Shown here one piece after another: positions 38,276 through 51,200 of a stretch of 64,000 nucleotides of DNA; the stretch's first letter is position 1, and each line of letters begins with the position of its first letter. A program made the position numbers and the translations under genes. Origin of the DNA: Edolisoma coerulescens (lineage: Eukaryota > Chordata > Aves > Passeriformes > Campephagidae); assembly GCA_013397115.1 (NCBI GenBank), contig VWZW01001325.1, positions 346,295-410,294 of the forward strand. Reading direction: 5' to 3'. A model generated the notes under the pieces. The model was not told where the DNA came from and made no database searches. It was given only the letters and a program-made list of their open reading frames with translations.

Positions 38276-39408
38276 CTCTCTTGTCAGGAGGTCAAAGTCA
38301 GAACAATACTGGTGGGAAGCGCACAGCTACTTAGGGACATCAATGTAGTGACCTCTTACATTCATGGCAGCAGAAGAAAATCATGTGGATAAAATCCAAT
38401 AGTTTAGGCACCCAATCAAACCGGATTATTTCAAAACTTTTTATTAAATGTGAGTTCATCTGCCTCTCTAAATGTCAATGTAAACAAGCTAGAGGGAACA
38501 CAAAAAGGCCAGAGGAATACTTGGGCTGTTGCCTGTTAAATTTATTCTTGTTCTGATCCCTCTCTTCTGGTGAAAGCAGAGAGCAACTGGGGGCTTAAAA
38601 CCAATGGACTTCAGCTTCAGGGCAACTTAGACAGGTTCCATGAACCTGAGCCCAGGCTTAGAAGCACGCATCCTAGGGACTCATGGTTGAGATTCAAGGA
38701 TTCATGGCAAGTCTTCAGTTAGGCACATCTCAGAAAGCAGAAGGGATGCAGCTCCCTGACTAGGGAGCCAGGAACATCATCACAGTATTTGTGAAGGAGT
38801 TTCTGTACTGTTTCCCATCTCCCCTTCCCAGGAAAAGTCAACAACACCTTTAGGAATAACCACAAGTCTAAAGAAGCTAATGGAAACTGTGTTTTAGAAA
38901 CAGAACCGAGTTTTTGTAACTATAAATTATTTACATAATGAAAGTGTGTAAGTGGCAGCACTAACACCTGTGCCTTGATCCTTCAGGAAACCCCTACTGA
39001 TCTCTTCTACTGGTAGCTGAGACACAAGCTCCTTCCCCAGGCAGAAGGACTCAAGGAGATCTCTACTGTACTTCTCCCAGCATACTTGACAGATGATGGA
39101 CTGTTCTGGCCAGAAAGTGGAGAGGCCTTCTCACTCTGCATCTCGGAGAGGTCAACAGCCCTTCTGGCCAGTAAATCCTTTTCTAAGTGTTGAGAGTTGC
39201 AGAAAATCCACTGTTTACAGCTGGTTTTGTGGTGCAAGGGTTAATAAAAAAAATAATTTATTTCTGTGAAATGCAAATAATGTGGATTTAGCCCTTTTTT
39301 AAAATTTTAAAGTAAAAAACAACTCTACTTTTTCCTCTCAAAAATAAAAAAAATGTTAAAGTATTTGAGTCAATCAGAAACACCTTCTTAAATTAAAAAG
39401 TACAGAAA

Positions 39409-39830
39409 CATAGAATATCTTGAATTTGAAAGGACCCACAAAGATCACTGAAGTCCAACTCCTGACCCTGCAAAGGACACCGCAAGAGTCACACCATGTT
39501 CCTGAGAGCCTTGTTCTAACACTCCTCGAACCCTACCAGGCTTGGTGCTGTGACCACTGCCCTGGGGAGCCCATTCCAGTGCCCAGCCACCCGCTGGATG
39601 AAGAACCTTTTCCTAATATCCAACCTAAACCTGCCCTGACACAACTTCAGGCCATTCCCTCAGTCCTGTCACTGTCACCACAGAGAAGAGATCAGTGCCT
39701 GCTCCTCCTCTTCCCCTCATGAGGGAGCTGTAGAGAGCTATGAGGTCTCCCCTCAGTCTCCTCTTCCCCAGGCTGAACAGACCAAGTGACCTCAGCTACT
39801 CTTCATATGGCTTCCCCTCACTCCATCATC
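39409..39830 (-). mobile_element. CR1 LINE fragment, antisense
   Basis: The plus strand begins ACATAGAATATCTTGAATTTG and AAAGGACCCACAAAGATCAC, the reverse of the CR1 3' end. It continues with CCATTCCAGTGCCCAGCCAC, AACCTTTTCCTAATATCC, AGGTCTCCCCTCAGTCTCC and AGGCTGAACAGACC. Over 400 bp follow the CR1 order closely. It is the best preserved CR1 here. Its 5' break abuts the tandem repeat that starts near 39832. Confidence 0.95.
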
Positions 39831-39831
39831 A

Positions 39832-40312
39832 TGGGTGTTCCTGATTAGACAGGTGTGAAGGCTGAAGGCAGCAATGTTGGTGCCCTGACATGATTCCTTT
39901 GGCATGACTTTTCCAGTCCCTGTGTCCCCTGAGCTGAACTGGCTTTCTGAACTCTAACCCTAGTCCTACCAATAATGGAACCTCGGTGCTAAGGCTGAGG
40001 TCCATTATCACCACAGGTGACCCAGACTAGAAAGGTGTGAAGGCAGCAACGTTGGTGCTCTGAAGTGATCCCCTTGTCATGACTTTTGCAGCCCCAGTGT
40101 TCCTGGAGCCTTAGGCTTTCTGTCTCTCCGAACCCTAGTTGTAATGGAATCTTGGCACTGCTTCTGAGGTCCCCAGCACAACGGTGGCCCAGATTAGAAA
40201 AGCAGGAAGGCAAAAAATGATGGTGCCCTGCTGTGATCCCCTTGGCATGACCTTTCCAGCCCCAGTGCCCATGAAGCAGTAGGCTTTCTGTCTCTGTGAA
40301 CCATAACTTTGT
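39832..40312. repeat. Three-copy tandem repeat, period about 170 bp
   Basis: The phrase GGCATGACTTTTCCAG recurs, with one or two changes, at 39901, 40076 and 40244, so periods are 175 and 168 bp. Around it each copy keeps the same order: (GA)TTAGA or GACTAGA, AGGTGTGAAGGC, GCAAYGTTGGTGCYCTG, TGATYCC and GGCTTTCTG. The copies differ at many positions, so the array is old. The first copy begins where the CR1 homology ends. Confidence 0.9.
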
Positions 40313-41831
40313 TTGAATTTAACATGTGACCAGATCTGGTGGTAATGTAATTGACCAGTGATGTTGATAAAATGTCCCAATGCTTACTAGAATTCCTTTG
40401 AGAAGAACAGATGTGTGTAGTGGGACTGACATACAGTTGAAATTGGAGGAAGTATTTGGAAGATCTTGCTAAAAGTCATTTTTCATCAAGGCCATTAGCA
40501 CTCTATTTGTCAAAGCATTCAGAAAGCTCCTTAATTTTGTTGGACTCATTGCTAATGCTGCTGCCTATGTTGGGACAATAATAATCTCCCATTTAATAGG
40601 AAGCCACATTCTTTCATTTTGGGTGAGGATTTGTAAATGGCAGTCTATTCATTCATTTATCAATTCCAGATGTATTTAATAGTCCTTCAAACTGAAAGTG
40701 AGAAAACAAAAATTAGATTAATTGTAATATGGTAAAAGTCTTCAGTATCTGATACCATGCTTTCTGCCCTCTAAGGACTCCTAAATCACTTCAACTGCTG
40801 TTTTGGTGCTTTGGTTGTACTGAGAGCAGGGAAACCTCCAGCCAACTTCATTTGGATGAGCCACCACAAGCTGAAGTGTTCTTTCTCCTCCCACCTTTCA
40901 CCTCTTTTCTCTATAAAATCCCTTTTCCCCTTTCTGCTTCCAGCCTCACATTGCCTGGACGTTGCTCAGCTTCTCCATTCTCTCTCCACCTGTGCTGAAC
41001 AGTGTGAATATGGGTGTTAACATGGTCTTTATCAGTGGAAGATCTGTCTGGCTTTTGATAGGAAAGAAATTCCCTGCCCTATCTTTCTTCTTTATGCCCT
41101 ATTCTGGTATCACACACAAGACAAGGTGCTGCTTCATTCACAGCCACATTAACAGGCAGGCTTTATAGAGACAGTGCAGCTATGAAGTCCTCCAAGGAGG
41201 ATAGTCTACGGAGGCTGGAGAAAAAGCATTATTGTTTATGGATGTTCTATTTTAAAATGTGTAATGGGAGAAACGAAATTAACCACATCATTGGCATTTT
41301 TAACACTGTGCAAGTCTTGCAAGGACAGGAAAATAAAAAGGAAGCAGTGGCAAAAACATAACCAACTGGACATCCAGAGCTCAGGGAACATAAGGAGGGT
41401 AGGCAAAGTGCATAAGTCACTAGAGAAATGCACGGCATATCACAAGTGCAAGTTCTTGCTATTAATGTGGCAAAAAATATTTATGCTCTCTGCTCACTTC
41501 TCAGTGAGAGATGGCCAACTTACCTTGCATCTTGAGCAGATGTATGCACGGCAAAAGCACAGATAGACAGAACAGAGCAGATGGAGAACAGGTGAGTCAA
41601 AGCACACTCTATAAACAGATATTACAGAAGGAGATAGGTAGAAGACTTTTTTATTAAGTGCTCTTAGCATTTCCTTGGGAACCTATTCCTTTAGCACAAG
41701 TTCCTTTCTTGTAAGGAACCAAAAAATATTTGCTTTACTGATTGCTTTCGTGCAGATATAAGTTTTGGGAATCAGACCTACAGGATGGAAGCTCAGCATT
41801 GCTAATGATATTCATGTAGGATGTATGTATC

Positions 41832-42296
41832 CGTAGTGGGTTGACCTTGGCTGGCCATCAGGTGCCCACCAAGCCACTCTAACATTCCCCTTCCCAGTGG
41901 GACAGGGGAGAGAAAATAAAAAGGAAAACAACCAGTAGGTTGAGATACAGCATTTTACTAAAGCAAAAGTTTGCATGTGCATAAGCAAAGGAGAAAAAAA
42001 GTTTAATCTCTACTTCCCATTGGCGAGTGATGTTCAGCCACTTCCTGGGATGCAGGGCTTCAGCATGCACAGGGGTTGCTCCGGAAGGTGAACAATGTAA
42101 AATAACTAATGCCCCCCATTCCTCCTCCCTCCCTTGGCTTTTATATCTGTCATATGCTATGGAATATTCCTGTGGTTAATTTGGGTCAGCTGGCCTGGTT
42201 GTGTCCCCTCCCAGGAACTTGCCCACTGCCAGCCCCTAATGGGGGGTAAATGTTAGACAGACAGTGCTGATGCTGTGCCAGTGCTGCTCAGGGAGA
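41832..42296. mobile_element. Solo LTR of an avian endogenous retrovirus
   Basis: Both ends and the middle match a repeat common in bird genomes: GTAGTGGGTTGACCTTGGCT, CCAGGTGCCCACCAAGCC and GACAGGGGAGAGAAAATAA at the start; GGTTGCTCCGGAAG and TTTGGGTCAGCTGGCCTGG, GTGTCCCCTCCCAG in the second half; GCTGCTCAGG near the end. No gag, pol or env sequence flanks it, so it is a solo or truncated LTR. The family name is from memory only (ERVL/ERVK-like); orientation is not settled. Confidence 0.82.
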
Positions 42297-45200
42297 TGTT
42301 TCGTATTTATATAATTCCTTCCATTTTCAGCCTAAGACACCAGCAATTTTAAAGTGTCATGCACCTTCAAAATAACTTACATTGTTGTTTTCACCCATAA
42401 GCACGTGTGCATGAGAACTACATGGATCTTCTTCAAATCCTGATGAAGTATTTTGGTTTCTTTAGGCACACCACCTCTTTGAAATATTTCCAGAAAGAAA
42501 TCTATTGTAAGCTTTTCTTAAAGCCTACATGCAACCACCCAGTAAGTATATGTCTCCTTGCAGGTCAATTATTTTCAAGGTTTCCACTCAATGATGAAGT
42601 CCTCTAAGATTCACTCTCATTTCCCTCCTCTCTCTTTGCCATGTTTGAATTCTGACATTTGCTTGCTGAAAGGATGAATGAACTCAGAGGCAATGCTGCT
42701 ATATTTTATCTGCCTAAAGAATGGCCAGCAAGGAAGCTTTATTTTCCTCAAAGCCACATTGCCATAATATCATATGCATCTGCCCATGTCAGATAACTCT
42801 TAAGAGTCCACACACAAATGGACGTGATCTTTCCACTTCTATGTCTCAAATAATCTTTTTCACAATTACTGGATTACCTAAAACCACTTAGATAACCTTG
42901 GTGCCGTTTAGATATACAAGAGAATTTAGCATAACCAGGGTTTTTTTTCAAATGTTATTTTTTAACACTTCCTCCTATGAATCCTAAACAACTTTTTGTT
43001 ATTCATCTCACTAACCATTCATGGATGAATGGCAATTACTGAATGTCTTAGAAACAACACCTTGAAAATGTCATTCAAATCAATTTTTCAACAGCATGAA
43101 AGGCTAGGAGGTAATTCACACTTCTTTTACAATAATATTCTATAAGAGGTACTGTAGTCATCTGCCTTCCTGCCACCTCCTCCAGAAGTAAAAGATTATA
43201 AATTCACTCTGATTTAGTGCAGCCAAATGTACCAGGCAGAGAAAAACACTGCAGACATAATATGCCATTAAGACTGGTACATTATGAGAAAAGCCATCTC
43301 CATTATTGCCCCAAAATTAACTTGTTCTTCCAAGTTCAGCAAAAGCATGGAAGAATGCTGCAAGGCAGAGCTGGAAAATGTCTTTCCTTCTGTAAAGAGC
43401 ATTTATCCATGGACAGCAACTCCAGAAGCATCCAAGCCTGGTATCTTGAACACTGCTTCTTTCTAATGAGAGAAGCTCAGAACCCTGCTTTGGCCTCCTA
43501 AATATCTGCTGCTTAATAAAATCCATGGAGTTCCTCTTCCTGAAGTGGTGCATACACCTTAGGGGTCCAATGAACCCTGAATCCTCAAATGTCGAGACAG
43601 CAGTATTCCAGCATTTGCTCATATCCAACTCTATCATGACTCTAAAACCAGCAGCAATTCAAGCCCCAAAGCTGGGACAAAGGAACTAGAGACCTTATGG
43701 CTAAAAGATCATCCATCCTTTCAAGGGGCAATGAGGAATTAGGAGATGCCACCTAAGAAGCTCATGCCACAGTATCTGTCACACATCCGGCACTTGAGAT
43801 CAGTTTCTGCTGTTGGCACAATGTCCCCAGACCCCTAAGCCAAAGCAACAGCAGACTTGAACCATGGCTGACGAATGTGTGAAGCAATGAAACCCAAACC
43901 ATCTACTTTCAAAGTCTGCCTGTATTACTGAATGCAGATGTAAAAAAGCACCAGCACTGCTACTGCTAAGCTAATTTCCAGTATATTCTACATACACGCA
44001 CAAAGATTAAGCCAAAGGAATAAAAAATGAGAGGGAAATATTGCCTATTTCCCCTAATCAGACATGCAGACCGGGCATCTTCCTGTAAGTCAGTTCCTTT
44101 CAGACAAAACCTCTGATACATCTTACAGTTAAGAGTGAACCCACTTTTTAGCATAACATTTGAACCTAAGCTCATTGCTTCTGATTACTTCATATGAAGG
44201 ATGCTGGCACCACACAGTCAAGGACACTGTAGTTCAAACTCCTCTCAAGGTGGATGCTGCATAATCTCTCTCTCATTTGGTGTACAGAACAGCATGTACT
44301 TGCCATGAGTCTCAGCCTTACAGGGCTGCTGGAAAGGCTGCAAATATTCTGCTGTCTTTAGGGCCTTCTCCAGTTCTCCTGGTCAAAACAGTTTAACACT
44401 CTGTCAGTCTGACCAATGTCAGTGCCTCACGCAGGGAAAGATTCCTTTTCCCTTCCATTACACCTGGAGGCAACAAAGCTGACTTGGAGGCCAAGAAAAA
44501 AGCCCAACCTGTTTCAATCCTTGTATTTTTCAGCATGTTCCAGGACAATTTCTGGTCTCCATCAGGGGGCTAAGAAACTCATCACACGCTCACCTAATGT
44601 AATATCCCCTTCCCCATAGCTCATCTGCAATCACTGCTGACCATGACCACCACTCTGGGCAGCACTTCCCACATGATGGAAGACAGAGAGAAAGGACTTC
44701 TATGGGGCCTGGTTTCTGGGCTGCCGCAGGGCCAAACAGGTCCCTCAGGCAGATCAGGGGACCTTCAGAGACTGTGCAGCCTGAGAATAAAGATTTGATG
44801 TTTTGGTATAATTTTTAAGGTGACTTCTTCATGTTGTTCATAGGTTTGAACCTTCCCATTATCAAAGCAGCTGAAGATTTAACCTCCCTGTGGTGCTCCC
44901 TAGCAGCACTGCAGCTACTGAGATGATCACACGTCGTCTGTCTGTCCCATTGGAGAACATTTCCTGTAAAAAGAATTTTTGGCATGGCTGCTTCATTCTG
45001 TGCCAGGAGCAGAAAGTCGATGCAGAGATTAGCAATCGATTTTCTAAGAAGTACCCCACAAATCAGGTCTCCTCTCTCTGTTTGCCTTCACATTTCTGCT
45101 GGAGCCTCTATAATTAATTTAAACAGATACAAGCACTTCTCCTCCTCTCCTTTTTGATGCGAGCTGTTTCAACAGACTGTGCAGCAAAGCTGCAGCAATT

Positions 45201-48200
45201 TCAAAGGCTTCCGCTCCCTGCGCAGAAGGGAGCAGCTGCAGGAATAGCTCTTTGAAGAGGAAATGGCACCCAATGGGACTGGCAGGCGGCTCCAAGCTGA
45301 GCTCAAAAAGCCCCCAAAGTCCTTGGGAGCATCTGAGGACATCAAAAGAGGAAAGAACTAGGCTGGGAGAAGCCTGAAGAACGACTTCCCCCCATCCCTG
45401 GAGCTTTTTTCTGTGTAAGCAGCAGGGTACGAGAGGAAGAGTCCTCCTCATATTTGGTTCAGATGATGCTACTTATATTGAAAGACTGGAAATAAGGGCT
45501 GAACATGATTGTAGTCCTGGATTATTCATTAAACTGTAAATGTATAAATATGTATACAAACACAAACATATCTCTACAAATTTTGGACTCCTGTATATTA
45601 TTAAAAAAGCCACTATATTTCTATAAATGTAAGTAAGTATACAACCATATTTCAAAATGACTATAAAGCACTCATGGGGCTTCATGCATGTTTAACTGGT
45701 TAACTGATGAACTCACTGATGTGATATATGTCAATGAAATGGTACTTTTTTATGATGATTGCCAGTGTATTCCTTTGTTATTTACAGCACAGGACACACT
45801 TTCCTACTGTCCCATTTAAGTGATTTATAGCTAATCCAATAGACAAAACAAAGACATCTTTGTTTCATAGATATCAATTTGTGTACAGGTACATACATAC
45901 CCTCTCTGCCCCCAAAGCAGGTAACATCACTGACTCACTGCTGAACTTCATAACTGATAGAAATTTCTAGTGCTGATTTAACAGGCTTCAGACCTAACAG
46001 GACTGCATCTGATGAAGCCCTTTGGCCCATACCACTCCTGAAGGAGTACTCCAGCTGAGGAGTAGTTCAAACAACAGCCAGTTTTTAGTGGCATGCCCAC
46101 AATGGCAGTATTAGACCAAATGCATGCTCTTTTATGAAAGCTGCATGCTTCCCTAATTATTTATGTATAAATAAATGCCATTTTACTACACTGCTACAGC
46201 ATGTAACTAACATGTTGTCTAGAAAAAGAACTGACACAACACATCCTGTAAATGCCTCTTCCTTGTCAGATTGCACTAATTATACACTGCATCAAACTTC
46301 TCCATATTTGTCTTCCTAAGTGGCAAATTCTCACTTTCCCTATCAGTTTCACACTGCCCTTCTCTCTTCACTTTTCAATTTTACTTTTGGAGCAATTTAA
46401 GTTCATGGACATACAAACCTGAGATAAGCGGTGCACAGACCTACTGTGCATGTATTTATGCCTACATTTCTGCATATCCTTTGGCACAGATGTGGATGGC
46501 CTTTATCTGAGACTATATTGAGTTTGGCAGGACAACCTTGCATCCTGGCAGGAACTACCCTCAAACAGTTTTGCTCTACAAAGAGTTTTGCTCTGCTATT
46601 AAAATTAGGCCCTATTGTTCTGATATTGCCCAACAAATTATGATAAAACATTATACTGTGACTATTTTACTATACGTTGCAATTAATTGGCCAATGAACT
46701 CTATTAAAAACACTTCTCTTTTCCTAAGCATATAGGATGCTTAACTAAGTTATTAGATGACATGGAAAAATATAAGGAACTAAGTTGATATCAGTGGAAT
46801 AATTACCATTTCCACTTCTCTCTGACGTGAAAGGTTTGCTGACACTCCTTGACACCTTGTATCTTAGCTGTATTTTCAATGTCTGACGGGGTCAGTTGTT
46901 GAGAGACAAAACCTCCACAGCCAGTTGTTTATACTTCTGACAGCAAAATTAGAATGCAGAGCAGGAAATAAACTGAAATGGTCTCATACTTGAATGGAAT
47001 ATAAACATTCTGCTTAATTAGGTCACTAAGCATATGTTTGTTTACTTGGATATTTTCTCTCTGGCAGTTCATCGCTGGGTAACACAACTATCTCACCGGA
47101 GAGCGTGGAATTCCCATGGCCGATAACATGAGGTCGGTAATTTGAGGGCCAGAAAAGTATGCTTATTAGCACTATTTCAAATACCTCATAATGAAGGGAG
47201 TTAGAGTGTGAGAACAATACATGCCTCACTGGTTTCTGTGTCAGGTTGGTGTCCGCACAAAGGATAGCAGGGCCATTAGGGAGCTGGTTATAGCTCTCTG
47301 AATTTCTGCCTGTCCCTAATTTACCTTCTTGGTTGATTATAATGCAGAGAAGAGTATAGATGCTAGTGATGCTCATTCCATAGACATAGAAAAATCTTCC
47401 CTTCTTGCAAACCAAGAGGCAATATTGCCACCTACATTCATCTCTATCACTCTGTGGTTTTTTTATATTTTATTTTTATAATTTTCTTCTACATCCATCT
47501 ATGCATTAATTTTCTTCTTTGTTTTAAGGCTACTTGGAACATGTATCTAGCCTTTTTGTCTTCAGAAGTCCAAGCACACTTCTAGTGGTGCATATAAAAC
47601 CCAGTGATTTCTGTTTCTGTTTGCACTACAGGCCCAAGCCACAACTGAGACTAAAGGAAATCCTTCAGAGACGGTCCCAGTATAGACAAGTCCACTCAGG
47701 CGCTGTGGAGAGAGCAGATCCCCTCACTACCACCAACACCTCCTTTTATGGGCCTGTGTTGAAAGCAGGACAAGGCTTACAGAAAACCATGTGTGCTGTT
47801 CCCTCCAGACCACAGTTCCAGGGCATGGTGCTTTACAGACAGGCATGTTTTTCACAATGAGCCAGTATTTTCTGGACGGAGCACCTCAGCAGTTGTTCCT
47901 CCGCTATCAGTCTCACGTCAGTTCCTGGGATGAGTTCTTCTGATTTTCGATAGAGATTACTTGCACCTGGATGGGAATGATGGGGTGTTGGCAGGGACAC
48001 TGAGCAGACGAGAGGAGAGGGGAGAAACATTGCCAGCCTTTGTGTGTACAACTGCTGAGTCAGTTCAACAGCATCAGAAATCTCCGCCCCCACAAACACA
48101 GGTGCAGATGGCCATGTAAAAGTAATCTGGATTTGGCTGCTGCCCAAATTCCACATTCCTCTTGGCTCCACTGGAGCCTTTTTCCCACATGACCTCATCT

Positions 48201-51200
48201 CCCATACCCTTGCAGCGGACAGCCAGGCAAGCAATGTGCAGTTTTTCTCAAAACATCCAGGAGTTTTTGCGGAAGTGGGAAGGAGATGGGAGTCTGATAC
48301 AGGCAAGAGGAAGAGCATATAGGCATGCCTGGGTCTGGGCCTTTGACCCCCAGACCTCCCACACAGCCACTGAAGTCTGGAATCCAGATCCCTGGAGCTA
48401 CCAAGCTGCCTTTGTGTCCTTCCACTCCAGCAATAATGAACAGGCTGCAGGAAATCCCTCCATGTGAAGGACTCTGCCAGTGTAAAGCTGCTCTGCACAG
48501 AGCCTAGCAGTTCCCGCTTTGTCCCCCTCTAGGACAGGATTAGAGGGTATCAGGATGCCCTTGTGGGAGACTCGAGCTGCTGCAAGCCAGCTTCAGCTGC
48601 TGACGGAACTGGTCAGGCCCCTGCCCCTCTCCATACACAGCTCCAAGCAGCTGAAGACTGACATGCAGCTACGTGAACAACAACTTCAGTGCCAGCTGGA
48701 GGGCTGAGGGCTAATTCCCACACCCATCTCAAAGCCTGAGTACAGCTACAGTATATGGAGCTCACAGATGTATTGAAACACAGCCACAGAAGATTCAGAA
48801 AGTTAAGTTTAACTCACACAAGCCTTATTGAGCCTCTTGACTACTGTGGAAGCTTTACCTACAAGGGACAACATTCACCTGTCTACAAAGGAAGAGTAAA
48901 CTCCTTATTTTAACTTCACTGAAACAATTAGCAAGTCCACACATTCACCATTTGCCAGGGAGACTAATGAAGCCAAAGCCAGTGGCAATGAAATACAGGA
49001 TGTCTGACCAAAGGCTGCTTCCATGCTGTGTTTCAGTTTCCAGAATGAAGCCACTTTGTGTGCACAGCTAACAAACTTTGTAACTCGTCTGATTTGATTT
49101 TGAGGGAGTCTTCAATCATTTTTCAAAGAAAAGTGAAAAAAAATTGGTTGACTTTATTCAAAGTAAAACAGAGATAAAGCCTGGAGTACTTCAGATAGCA
49201 AAAGTTTCAGGAATACACAAGCAGTTTGAAAAAGAAAACTGGACTAGAAATCATGATACAGCTTCACTGTAGGGACCACTGCTTCAGCTGCTATGATTGG
49301 TAAAGGAAAATCAAAATCTGTAGCACTCAGATATGTATCATATTTCATGATGGAAATCTAAGAACCACCCATTCCTTCATCTCATGTTTAGCATATCCCA
49401 TGTGTTAGGGCAAAAAATAAAAACCTGAGCAGTAGGCATGAGAATGACAACACCATCGGGAGCCTCCTGCTGTTGGAGGCTTTGTCGAGGGGAACTTTGA
49501 CTGTCAGCTTGGCTGAGCTTCAAATTTGCCCTAAATATGGTGCAACTGGCTGAGAAGAGCTGGGACGACAGGGTGAGAACGCTTGCCACCGGAGAACTAT
49601 CAACATAAGAGGGTGGCTACCTTCCTGTTTGCTGGGCTCTCACACAGACTGAGCAAAAAGGGAACACTAATACAAACTACAAGTGTTAGGTACAGCGTAT
49701 GCCAAGCTCAAGCAAGGCTGCTAATGCAAAGCAGAGGCTGTGGCTGTGTGCAGAGGGGTCACGGGCAAAGAGCAGCACACAGGTGTTTGCACAGGCACAG
49801 TGGAGCTTGTGGCGGGAGGGAAAAAATGAATTGCAAGAGGAATTCCATTTTTAACAAGGAGGTACTATGTGCCTATTTAAATCTGAATTGTGTAAACAGT
49901 GCAAACAGAAAAGGAATGGTGAGCAAGGTTAGGACTGCCCATTAAAACTCCTGGACTGGCTAGGAAAAAGTCCTGTCTGGCATCTGAATATGCTGCAGGA
50001 AGCATTCTTCATGTTATGCCTATGCCTTTAGCCTCCTTTAGGGCTACTGCCATACATCACAGACCTTCCCATGGTAGCCATGAAGATGCTTTATGAAAGT
50101 GGAAAGCTTTATTCTTTCTGTCAATCTCAATTACGGTCATGGCAACTCCCTGTGGCTGCAAACTGCTCCACTTGAGCTCTGGGTTAGGCTCTAGGCTGTA
50201 ATCATGCTGTGAACTTGGGAGAAGGGAGGTGTGTGGGAAGGAAGAAACAAGAACAGAAGGAAATGACACCACAAGAGCCGACAGCAGGACGGAAAAACGG
50301 AGATACACAAGAAACTTGTCCTTATAAGAAATGCAGAACAGAAAACTGTTGACATGACACCCTACATAAAACAGCTAAACGAAATACTATTAGCAGCTTT
50401 GGAGGTGTGCATGATCAGAGTAGCAAGGAAGAAGAAACATCCTGAATCTGAATCACTCTCTGTCCCCGAAACAGACAGCTACTTAATTTCTGGTTTTAAA
50501 AGCTGTAAGAGATCACTGATCTTTTGAGCATTTTTCAGCATAACTGAAAACAAATAAGGAAAAACCTAGCTTACAAATACCAGCAAGTCATGTTTAGGAT
50601 GCTTTGTTTTTATCATAATTTTTTTTAGAAAGAGTGTTTACAAAAATCCAAATACAGATTTGTGGCTCCACATGTATGGTAAGAAGAACACTCGGTTGCA
50701 CTGTGGTCATCTCAGTGGTATTAATCTGCAGCCTCGTCATTCATTATTTATAACATCACTGTCTTTGTGAAGTACCAGGTCACAATCACTATAAATCCCA
50801 GATACTTCACTTAAGTACTAAAATTTAAATCAGTCTTTAAGAGTGAAAGAGAAATTAAGTCACCTAAATAGGAAGAATAATCAGATTCTGCGGGAACGTA
50901 CAACAGGACGAGAAGATCACGCCAACAAGAATTTTGGCTCTAATATGCTAAAGTGTGAATAAAAGCTCTTGTGCCATGCTTGTCAGAAAACCACATGCAG
51001 CAACTTCACCATGTAGGCAATTACCATAACCTTCTGTGGACCTGTAAAGTATTCCAGAAGTGAACCAGCATTACTGATCTCAGCTAGTAAAATTCAACCC
51101 TGCTCCCACTTCTACAAGTTGTAGCTGTCCATACTCTCATTAGACAGCAAGAATTCAGGTCAAGGATCATCCTCTAGTGTATGCTTTGTACAGTGCCAAG

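Noticed and set aside
39420..39722. 100-codon open frame on the plus strand
   Set aside because: It is the antisense strand of a CR1 fragment.
42010..42060. Minus-strand peptide KWLNITRQW, similar to the WLNHGM end of the missing AIG1 exon
   Set aside because: It lies inside the LTR, lacks HGM and a donor, and its surroundings do not match AIG1.
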